From a virus: a stretch of 64,000 nt of DNA. Positions 43,285-52,900 of this stretch are shown here, one piece after another. Where the stretch lies: the IMG/VR virus record IMGVR_UViG_3300025430_001199, positions 1 to 64,000 of that record; one strand, 5' to 3'. The position numbers were made by a program, and so were the translations under genes. Under the pieces are notes generated by a model, which made no database searches, was not told the DNA's origin, and worked only from the letters and a program-made list of their open reading frames with translations. Position 1 is the stretch's first letter. Each line of letters begins with the position of its first letter.

Positions 43285-44679
43285 ATGATTATTCAAGGTG
43301 TAACCCTAACCAACATTAGCGTAAATGATGGCTCGTTTAATTCAAACGGTGCCTTACTCTACATAGACATAGGCAATGCCGCTAGTTACTCAGGTAGCGG
43401 AACAACCTATACAGATTTGTCTGGCAATGCTAACAACGGCACTAGTGCAGGCAGTCCAACATATAGTAGTACTTACAACGGTTTGATTAATCTAAATGGC
43501 GGCGGGTCGCAGTATGTTGCTACTGCTACCGCCAAGTATAATCAAACTTACACAGGTAAGACTGTGTTTGTTGCGGCAAGACTGAGCGGCCCCATAACTG
43601 CCGGAACTTATCGTTGCCTTTTTGGCACAGCCAGCGGCACAAGAAACTTTAACACTTATCTATATTGCCCAAGTACTGGTGTTTATCAAATACACTACAG
43701 CGCAAACGGTGGTGGCGGCTTATCTAGCAATATACCTGTAACTGTTGGGCAATGGTTTATCATCGCTGTTACCCATTCGCTAGACGGAACTGTTTCATAT
43801 TATTTTAATGGAAAACTTGTGAGCACTAATACAGGCGTTACATTCAATCAATGGAGCAGTAACGGAAACGAAAACATAGGTGCCGGCGATAACTATTGGC
43901 TCGGTGATATTGCCCTGTGTGCCGTCTACGGTCGTTGCCTAAGTGCTAACGAAATACAGCAAAACTACAATGCTATATCTCATAGATACGATCTTGACAT
44001 TGTTACAACTAACCTATTGGCCAACTACGATCCTATTGCTTATGTTGGTGCAGGTAACTTAGGAGATCTAAGTACCAATAATCGTACACTAACACTTTAC
44101 AATACTCCAACTACAGCCAAGGTTAATAATGCCACAGTCCTAGCGTTCAACGGAACCAATCAGTGGGCTATAGATACAGCAGGGTATGGCACACTATTAA
44201 ACACCTCAGCAGGATGGACCTATGATGTATGGGCTCGTCCTAACTCTGTAGCAACAGGATCGTTGCTTGTAGAATACAGTAACAGCACAGCTAACAGCGG
44301 ATGGCAAGATAGTCAACTGGCATTTGTCAGTAATAAGATTAACGGTGGAGTATTTGATGGTGCTACCAATGCTTATATTACAGGCCCAACTTACTCAGCC
44401 GCTATTTGGTATCATATTGTATTAACATACGACGGTGTTAATAAAACTACACTTTACATAAATGGTGTGAGCCAAGGTACTACTACAAGCACTAAAGGAA
44501 ATCCATCACCAGCTACATATCTATCTTTAGCTAAGAGCGATACTACCTCATTATATCTAGGTGGTAGTACCAACTACTTTGCTGGACAAATTGGAGCATA
44601 TAAGATGTACACTAGAGCATTAACAGCACAAGAAGTCTCACAGAATTTTCAAGCACTAAGAAATAGATTTAATGTATAA
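43285..44679 (+). CDS. Protein with two LamG/ConA-like lectin domains (464 aa)
   Basis: Two jelly-roll domains in tandem. Domain 1, about residues 25-235, has ALLYIDIGNAASYSGSGTTY followed by DLSGNANNGT, then VSYYFNGKLVSTN. Domain 2, about 240-464, has LANYDPIAYVGAGNLGDLS, then YDGVNKTTLYINGVSQGTTT. These match laminin-G-like (LamG_3) modules that bind carbohydrate. It starts 3 bases after the C1q gene with SD AGGA. Similar domains recur alone in the genes at 54955 and 55699. It is likely a fibre-tip lectin. Confidence 0.75.
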   Translation: MIIQGVTLTNISVNDGSFNSNGALLYIDIGNAASYSGSGTTYTDLSGNANNGTSAGSPTYSSTYNGLINLNGGGSQYVATATAKYNQTYTGKTVFVAARLSGPITAGTYRCLFGTASGTRNFNTYLYCPSTGVYQIHYSANGGGGLSSNIPVTVGQWFIIAVTHSLDGTVSYYFNGKLVSTNTGVTFNQWSSNGNENIGAGDNYWLGDIALCAVYGRCLSANEIQQNYNAISHRYDLDIVTTNLLANYDPIAYVGAGNLGDLSTNNRTLTLYNTPTTAKVNNATVLAFNGTNQWAIDTAGYGTLLNTSAGWTYDVWARPNSVATGSLLVEYSNSTANSGWQDSQLAFVSNKINGGVFDGATNAYITGPTYSAAIWYHIVLTYDGVNKTTLYINGVSQGTTTSTKGNPSPATYLSLAKSDTTSLYLGGSTNYFAGQIGAYKMYTRALTAQEVSQNFQALRNRFNV

Positions 44680-44708
44680 CGGTAAATATAGAAAATAGGA
44701 ATAAAATA

Positions 44709-47700
44709 ATGTCAGTATTAAACTTTCCAAGTAGCCCTTCAGTTGGACAACAATATACAGGTGATAATGAAGTAACTTACATCTTCGATGGTGTGAAATG
44801 GGAAGGTTATAGCCCCGTACTATCCTCTGCTACAAATAGCATTAGCAACAATGGATACATTGTACAGGTCAATGGCAGCGGAAATCTTGTTATTCCTGTT
44901 GGTGCTACTATCATTGACGAAGCTGGCAATCCTGTTTTAACCAGTGGAGGCAGCGGTGCCCAAGGTACTACAGGTGCTCAAGGTATACACGGCGCTCAAG
45001 GCACCACCGGCTCAACAGGTGCTCAAGGAACTGCTGGATTCAACGGCAATACAGGTGTACAAGGTACTACAGGTGTTCAAGGAACTATTGGATCTACAGG
45101 AGCCCAAGGTACAACTGGAAATACTGGCGTACAAGGTGCTACTGGTATAGCAACTACCATTGTTGGCTCAGTGGCTAACAGCGCAAGTTTGCCCCCTAGC
45201 AGTACCCTTGGTTCTAGTTATATTGATGAAGGTAATGGCGACTTATATGTATGGACTGGCACTGGATTTACCAATGTTGGTCAAATCGTAGGACCTAGCG
45301 GTGCTCAGGGTACTACAGGTGTTCAAGGTACAGCTGGTAGTAATGGCGCACAAGGAACTGCTGGCACTAATGGTCAGGGTGTGCCCACAGGCGGAACTGC
45401 TGGACAAGTTCTTATCAAGATTGATAGTACAGATTATAATACACAATGGATTACACGCTCGTTTTCTGGATACGCTACAACTAGCACATTGGTCAACGGC
45501 GCTTTCACCGCCACATTAGACACATACGGTAATTTTGTAGTTCCTGGTGTAATAACAAACAACAATCCAACTGGCACTGGGGTTGCTGTAGCCCCTAACT
45601 ATCCCGGCCAAGGTGCGATCCTTTCCAATTTTAGTGGTAATCAAGAATTCTTTGTTCAAGACGACGGCGCTTATGTACAGACTAGTGTCAACAATAGTGG
45701 AACCGTTTATAATCAATGGATATTTGGCCTAGACGGTGTATTAAATCTGCCTAGCACCGTAGGTGATATTAAACGAGATGGTGTAAGCGTATTAGGTGGT
45801 GGCGGAGGTTCTGGTGGACCAGTCAACCAGCTGACTAGTGGTACCGCAGTTGTAAGTTTAGATACCAACGGTACACTTAAGACTAGATCTCCAAACTTAG
45901 AAATCAAAGTAGGTGCTAGTACGGCTCCATACTGGGTAGCAGAGTACGGCGGACTCAGCGCCGCAGCCAGCGCATTGAGCGATTATGTCTATGGAACTGG
46001 CGCAGTCTACGACAGCAAAGGCAATCTATATATTATAGGTACAGCAACCGGTGGTGGTAGTACTGCCGATAGTTTAATGTTAAAGTATGATCCTGAAGGT
46101 AACTTGTTATGGCACAAGACTTGGAAAGATCCTGTTAACGGCGGAAACTGCGGTGCTACCAATGTGGCTATTGCCATAGACAGTAACGATCGCATCTACT
46201 GGGTGGCCAATGATTGGACTGCTGGTGGTATGTGGTGTGGTTATATGGACACAGACGGTAATCTTGGTCTTAATGGAACAGCACAGCAAGTACTAGGTGT
46301 TAACTATCTTAATCCCACAGATATCGCTGTTGATAACTTGGGTAACTTCTATCTTTCTGGATACAATAACGGCGGCAGCGGTTTTGGTGGTTATGGAATC
46401 CCGACTGTTGTCAAAGTCTCCAGCACTGGGACCGTGGCATGGAGTAGTACGGTAACTCCTATTGCTTCTGATTCTAGTACCAGTACAGGTATATATCGTG
46501 CGGTTACTGTTGATCCAGACACAGGATCAGTATGGGCCATTGGTGATTATAATGACGGCGGTAGTCATTGGGCTATGTTGAGCAAATGGGATAGTTCAGG
46601 TGTAAATCAGTGGACCAATAAACTAGTCACATCCTCGGGCGACATTGGCGATGCGGTAGTGTTTAATAGCGGCTATGTTTATACCGTGGTCAATGACGGC
46701 ACTGAAAATCTTGTACGAGTTTCTAAATTAAATCCAGACGGAACACTGGTATGGGCTTCGGCATTAGCGCAAGGCACTGGTTCAAAAGGCTACGATCTAA
46801 GTTTTGATTTAAACGGTGATGTTTATCTAACTGGTATATATTCTGGTCTTGGTTTATGGGTAACTAAGTTAAATCATACAACTGGCACTTTAGTATATTC
46901 TCGAACCTTAACTACTGTAGACGGAGCAGAGATACTCGATGGTCAAGGTGATCCTATAGTTGGACACAGAGCGGGTGACATCTATAGAGATAGAATAGCT
47001 GTAGTAGCTTCTACTCTGGACAGTCTCACACAGCCAGGAACAAGCAATAACAGAACCATCTTGGCACAACTACCACTTGATGGCAGTATTGCTGGAACAT
47101 TTAGCAATGTTACGCTGGCCGATATAACCAGTAGCATATCTGGTATTAGTTCAACTGGTACTTATACTATAACAACTTTGTCTTGGACTACAGGGACTTA
47201 CGGAACAAGTATTGGCACATTGAGTCAGTTGGGTTCTAGTGTTGTTACACTGCTTGGTCAGATGAGCAGTCAAGTACTTAATATCAGTACAGGCACAAGA
47301 TCTTCAAATTGGAACTTTGGTTCTGATGGTGGATTGGTATTCCCAGATGGCACTATACAAAACTCTGCTTGGAACATTGGTATACAATCATCATTGGTAA
47401 ATGGCGCTTACACATTATTCTTGGGTACTGATGGTACTATAAACTTACCTAACTCTACTACTGGCGAACCTTTAATCCAATCAACTGCTACGATACAAAT
47501 ACTTGCCAATACATCTTACTTTACATTTGGAACAGATGGCACATTAACATTCCCAGATAATACTGTACAGCATACTGCCTATACTGGATCGACTCATTGG
47601 AGTGTTACTCCGTCAGTAGCAGGTTGCCCAATATACACAGAACTAACTCCAGATCACTTCCAGGCGTACACACAGCAAAGTCACTTGGCGTTCAATAATG

Positions 47701-49937
47701 ATGGCTCTTGGCATCTAGGCAGTAACTACAACGGCAACGGACTCTATAGTAATGATAATACCGCAACATTGTATTCTAATCTTGGTGATGTTGTTATTAG
47801 AACAGGCGATAGTTCAAAATATTTTACATTTGGTCCTGATGGTAGTTTAACACTTCCGCAAACACCGGGCGGTGCCGCAGTTATCTCTGGCGGTGCTAAT
47901 GGAGTACAGGTTACAGCAAACAGTCATACTTGGGAATTCGGTCCTAATGGTGCTTTGGTATTCCCAGATACTACACAACAAACTACAGCCTATATTCCAG
48001 GCAGTGGCGGCGTAAGTATCAACTCAGGTACTAACTTTGCCTCCATCTCAACAACTACCTTTACCATTGAAACAGGTAAGAACAGTTATTGGATCGCACA
48101 GTTTGGTGACTTGATGAATAATAACGAAACAGACTATGGTAACTCGGTGATCTATGATAGCCAAGGTAATGTCATTGTTGCTGTTACTGATTTTACAGAA
48201 TCAGCTAGTTATCCTCAACCTTTGGTTGTAAAATATGATCCACAAGGTAATATTTTATGGAAACAACTGGTTGGAATTATAGGTAGTGCTGAAAGTCTCG
48301 ATGTTGACAGTTCGGACAATATCTATTTGTTGATCAATGATTACGATGCTGTCACCAGTCGAGTATTTCAGCTAGATCCTACAGGTGCTTTAACAAATCA
48401 AATAGATGTTACAGGCACCGACGAGGACATGTATGACATCGTAGTTGATGGTAGCGGTAACTTTTATGTAACTGGTTATGGAACAAATACATCAACTAAT
48501 CAACTTACTGTGTTCAAAGGTAACTTCAGTGGTATTAGTTGGCAACAAGGTATTAACTTTACCGCAGGACAAAACGATTATGGCTATAGTATCGCTCTTG
48601 ATGGCGCTAGTCCTCCTAATGTCTATGCGTTTGGGAATTCCGATGCCAATGGTAGTGAGTTAGTTAAATTAGATAACAATGGTAATGTATTGTGGTCTGT
48701 AGGTATAACTGGAGCAGGCGTATACGGCAACGCAGTTTCAGTTGATTCTGCCGGCAATAGTTACACGGTATCTGCATATGGAGATGATTACACTGCTGTT
48801 GTTGCCAAATACGATACTAATGGTAATCTAGTCTGGCAAGTAGAAATGGCCTATGGAACACATGATCCTACAGAAATACAATTGGGCGATGACGGCTACT
48901 TGTATATCACAGGATTGACCAATACTGGTCCGTATAATAAAGCTATTTGGGTTGCCAAAATGGACACCAATGGCAATCTACAATGGACCAACGCCCTTAG
49001 TAATTTCTTCAACTACGAGGCTTTCACGCAATGGTATTGGAATGGACACAAAGATATTGCTGTGCGTAATGGGATGTTTGCGATTACTGCGGCCACAGAA
49101 AATCCAGCAAACATAAACACTTCAACTAGTACTGTACCTTATCAAATGATAATAGTACAGTTTCCAACAGATGGAACTTATGCCTCCCCTAGTTTTTCTA
49201 CTGCCAAAGAGTATCAAGGCTATGCTTATTTTAATACTCCTTGGTTAGAATCAACTTCAACTGCGGCATTAACTCTTAACACAGCTACCTTTGTTACTGG
49301 TAATCCAGGATTTGCCACTGATGCTAGTACAGCCACCCTAGTGGCCAGTACTCTAACTGGTAATGTAACTGGTATAATATCCAGCCCTATTTGGCAGTTT
49401 AACAACAGCGGTAATATTGTGTTCCCAGATGGCACACAACAATCAACTGCTTATCCAGGAGAAGGTAGTTCAAACATTGGTGAATATCAAGGACTTACTT
49501 CATCCACTGGATCTTACTATACACGGGTTGGAATAGCAATTAAAAATGCCAGCGGATATAACCGTGTTGTTGGATTGACAAATTCAGCACAGACTTGGTT
49601 GAGTCTTGCTGATGTAGCAAAACAATTAGGCATATATTCTGGATGGATCAGTGGTATGATTATTGACTATAACGCATTTAATGTTGGTCTTGGTAATAAT
49701 GGAAATATGGTGGGACAAATCATCATGGCTGTGAATTATAATAATATGTCAGTGACTCATTTAGAAACAGCCATATCGACCAACAGCAGTGACAATTATG
49801 TATTTTCTAATCTAAGTTTGTGGGAACTCGGTGAAGGTTCATTACAGGCTATTAGAACTGATAATCTCTCTGGGCAACAACTAGATATCATATGGACAGC
49901 AAAAGTCTTTATCAACCCAAGCGAAAGTTTTTGCTAA
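44709..49937 (+). CDS. Very large virion adhesin with collagen-like segments and SBBP beta-propeller-like repeats (1742 aa)
   Basis: N-terminal module FPSSPSVGQQY...YIFDGVKWEGY, then collagen-like triplets at residues about 80-150 and 195-224. Two beta-propeller-like regions (about 400-720 and 1130-1510) are made of DSKGNLYIIGTA...LMLKYDPEGNLLWHKTW-type units (SBBP/Kelch-like: D..GN.Y..G...V..K.D..GN..W). FPDGT.Q.TA fibre motifs lie between and after. The C-terminus (about 1590-1742) is a beta-rich domain. This is the largest gene here. It may form a long, repeat-driven receptor-binding fibre; length and modularity make it prone to variation. Confidence 0.75.
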   Translation: MSVLNFPSSPSVGQQYTGDNEVTYIFDGVKWEGYSPVLSSATNSISNNGYIVQVNGSGNLVIPVGATIIDEAGNPVLTSGGSGAQGTTGAQGIHGAQGTTGSTGAQGTAGFNGNTGVQGTTGVQGTIGSTGAQGTTGNTGVQGATGIATTIVGSVANSASLPPSSTLGSSYIDEGNGDLYVWTGTGFTNVGQIVGPSGAQGTTGVQGTAGSNGAQGTAGTNGQGVPTGGTAGQVLIKIDSTDYNTQWITRSFSGYATTSTLVNGAFTATLDTYGNFVVPGVITNNNPTGTGVAVAPNYPGQGAILSNFSGNQEFFVQDDGAYVQTSVNNSGTVYNQWIFGLDGVLNLPSTVGDIKRDGVSVLGGGGGSGGPVNQLTSGTAVVSLDTNGTLKTRSPNLEIKVGASTAPYWVAEYGGLSAAASALSDYVYGTGAVYDSKGNLYIIGTATGGGSTADSLMLKYDPEGNLLWHKTWKDPVNGGNCGATNVAIAIDSNDRIYWVANDWTAGGMWCGYMDTDGNLGLNGTAQQVLGVNYLNPTDIAVDNLGNFYLSGYNNGGSGFGGYGIPTVVKVSSTGTVAWSSTVTPIASDSSTSTGIYRAVTVDPDTGSVWAIGDYNDGGSHWAMLSKWDSSGVNQWTNKLVTSSGDIGDAVVFNSGYVYTVVNDGTENLVRVSKLNPDGTLVWASALAQGTGSKGYDLSFDLNGDVYLTGIYSGLGLWVTKLNHTTGTLVYSRTLTTVDGAEILDGQGDPIVGHRAGDIYRDRIAVVASTLDSLTQPGTSNNRTILAQLPLDGSIAGTFSNVTLADITSSISGISSTGTYTITTLSWTTGTYGTSIGTLSQLGSSVVTLLGQMSSQVLNISTGTRSSNWNFGSDGGLVFPDGTIQNSAWNIGIQSSLVNGAYTLFLGTDGTINLPNSTTGEPLIQSTATIQILANTSYFTFGTDGTLTFPDNTVQHTAYTGSTHWSVTPSVAGCPIYTELTPDHFQAYTQQSHLAFNNDGSWHLGSNYNGNGLYSNDNTATLYSNLGDVVIRTGDSSKYFTFGPDGSLTLPQTPGGAAVISGGANGVQVTANSHTWEFGPNGALVFPDTTQQTTAYIPGSGGVSINSGTNFASISTTTFTIETGKNSYWIAQFGDLMNNNETDYGNSVIYDSQGNVIVAVTDFTESASYPQPLVVKYDPQGNILWKQLVGIIGSAESLDVDSSDNIYLLINDYDAVTSRVFQLDPTGALTNQIDVTGTDEDMYDIVVDGSGNFYVTGYGTNTSTNQLTVFKGNFSGISWQQGINFTAGQNDYGYSIALDGASPPNVYAFGNSDANGSELVKLDNNGNVLWSVGITGAGVYGNAVSVDSAGNSYTVSAYGDDYTAVVAKYDTNGNLVWQVEMAYGTHDPTEIQLGDDGYLYITGLTNTGPYNKAIWVAKMDTNGNLQWTNALSNFFNYEAFTQWYWNGHKDIAVRNGMFAITAATENPANINTSTSTVPYQMIIVQFPTDGTYASPSFSTAKEYQGYAYFNTPWLESTSTAALTLNTATFVTGNPGFATDASTATLVASTLTGNVTGIISSPIWQFNNSGNIVFPDGTQQSTAYPGEGSSNIGEYQGLTSSTGSYYTRVGIAIKNASGYNRVVGLTNSAQTWLSLADVAKQLGIYSGWISGMIIDYNAFNVGLGNNGNMVGQIIMAVNYNNMSVTHLETAISTNSSDNYVFSNLSLWELGEGSLQAIRTDNLSGQQLDIIWTAKVFINPSESFC

Positions 49938-49956
49938 TTAAAACTGGAAATAAACA

Positions 49957-52900
49957 ATGACAACATTTTACAAAAGAATAACTGGATCAAAAATACAAGG
50001 TAATGCTTCTTCGCTGACAGAACAAGCAGGTACACTAGTTATTAATGCGGATAATACAGTACACATACACGATGGTACTACTGTGGGTGGTAATCCTATA
50101 GGTGGAGGTGGTGCCGCAAATAAATTAACATCATCAACTTATGCTGTAGTATTAGATAGTAGCGGTGTGTTAAACTTATCTACAGCCAGTACAATTCTAG
50201 GACAAGGCACAGATCCCAATGTGTATATTGAGACAGTTAGTGGCGGCACAACAAGCGTTTGGACATTTAGCACCAGTGGTCAACTAACACTACCAGGTGC
50301 TACTCCTATCATTAATGGTAGCGGCACAGGCACCAATGTTACTATTATAGCGCAAAGCACAGCAACAACTAGCACCTGGGTATTTGGCGCAGATGGATCA
50401 CTAGTTTTACCTGGACCAGCAGTAGGTACAACAAGTTATAGCAGAATTAAAACTGATGGGGCTTTCTTAAATCTTGATGTACAATACGGAAGCCTTGACA
50501 ATGTTTATGGCGGTGCTCGTGTAGGAACTAATAGTACTGATCCGTTTGATATCATAACAGATTTCAACGGTGCTCATAACACTTGGAGATTTGGCGCAGA
50601 TGGTAGTGTATCCTTGCCTAATCAATCTACACTATCTGATGGTAATGGCAATCTATCGATCACGTCTCCGAACACTGCGTCCATTACTGTATCAACTACG
50701 GTAGCATCTTGGGCTAACTTCTTATCCGATCAATCAAATAATCAACCATTCGTAGTTCAGGATTGCCAGTTTGACAGTCTGGGCAATGTTTATGCCACAT
50801 TGATTGATGCTAATACCGGTACCAATACCAGTACTTTTACTACAGGTGTGGTCAAATATAACAATGTCGGTGAATCTATTTGGTTTCAACAAATATCAGG
50901 ACCTTTGTCGCTTATTACCTACGGCTTGGCTGTGGATCAAAACAACGATGTTTATATTAATCTACTCGACGGCTCCACTGCCAATACTGTTACCAACATT
51001 GTAAAACTCAGCGGTTCTACTGGAGGATTGATTTGGGCCAAACAACTCAGCGATGTAAATGATTGTGGTTATAATGCCTTGATTGGCCCAGATAATAATC
51101 TAGTTGTTAGCGGTACTTGGAATAACTCAGGTAGTGTTAATAATTTTGCGGCAAAAATTAATTCAACCAATGGTGATGTGATTTGGCAAAAGGTCTTCCT
51201 TGATCCTTCTAACAACGATTATGATACCGGTATGGCCATTGATAACCTTGGCAACATTACCATAAGCGGTACAAGTTTTCCAAGCGGTTTTGGCAGTGCT
51301 ATAACTCTTGATACAAATGGTAATCCTGTGTCCGGTGTTGTGTTTGCCAGTACAGGAACCCAATCAATAGAAATCACTGATGCTATTCACGACAGTCAAG
51401 GTAACTTGTATGTTACTGGCGCGGCCTATAATAATAGCAATGTTATGGCAGGTATGCTGGCTAAAATAGATCCTGCCGGCAATCAACTATGGGCATATCA
51501 AATAGGTCAAGGCGCCGGATGTATAGATTTAGGATTGAGTTTAACCGTAGATCCCAGTGACAATGTTTATGTAGTTGGCATTACTGGTACCAGTAGTTTT
51601 ATTACCAGCCTTGGCAGTTTTAGTTCATCCGGAACAGAATTATGGCAGTATTGGTTTAATACTCCAGGAAACGGTGGTACCGTGCCTGGTACTTTCCTAA
51701 CCGGAGAGTTTTTCAGTGGCGGTGGTGGCGAATTTGGTAGTAATATAAGTTACCATAATGGTATGTTGGCGCTGGGAGTTATTGCCAGTGGCGGATCATC
51801 AGATTATGCTTATGTATTAAAAGTGCCATCGGATGGTAGTCCGGTGAATTTTGGTGGAGATATGTTGCCAATCTACTCAACAGCCAGCAATTGGACAGCA
51901 ACATCAATCACTTTACAAACTTCCCCTGTTCCTGGATATGTGCTTACTGCTACCATTACCACAGGCACATTGACCATAGTGTCAACCAGTACATTGTCTG
52001 ATACTGTATGGCAAAGTCCACCCTATACTTATGATTACACATCTACTAACATTATATCACAACAAAGTTCTTGGTCCTTTGACACTACGGGAGCATTGAA
52101 TTTACCAATATCAAATACTGGTGTTGGCGACGGATGGGGTGTAATACAAACGCTGAACGCTTATCCTGAATTGCTGGCCTACGGTGTTGATCATGGTGGC
52201 CCAGAATTAGACTGGATGAATACCAGTACTTTAGCAGATTTTGGCAGTAGTACCGTGATGCGTAATGTTATGTACATTAACGGTGGCGGCCTGTATGTTG
52301 AGATGAACGCTAACAATGTATCAGGGCATCCTCAACCTCATTGGAGTTTCAATCCAGATGGTACTACACAGTTCCCTCACTTTACTATCTCAACAGCCAC
52401 AGGCACAACTGGCACAGTTCTAACATTAGATGGTAGTGGAGTAGCAAGTTGGCAAACTCCTATCGGTGGTACTAATAGCAACTTGTTGTCATCGTTTGGC
52501 ACTGATCAGGGAGTTGGATCAACCTATTCAACTGGCAATCCTGTATTGTTTACTAACGATGATATGCTTATTCGTACAGGTGGCACAGCGGCCGCCGGCA
52601 GTGGTGGATCTGGACAAATGTATATTATGTCCGCCGAAGATATAACAATTGGCACAGCAACCGATCCAGCATCCTTAACTGATGCAACCAGTGGTGTTAC
52701 TTGTGACGCAAAGGTATATATTCTTCCTGCTCATTCTAATGGTGGAGTGAGCTCCACCGTTTCAATTACAGCAGGTAGCAATACATTGTCAGTTGATTCC
52801 GTAGGCGGATTAACCTACAATAGCAGTCCTATTGCCGGCGGATCTGCTACCACAAGTACATTGTATGATGCAACCAACACTTATAATGTCTACTTAGATA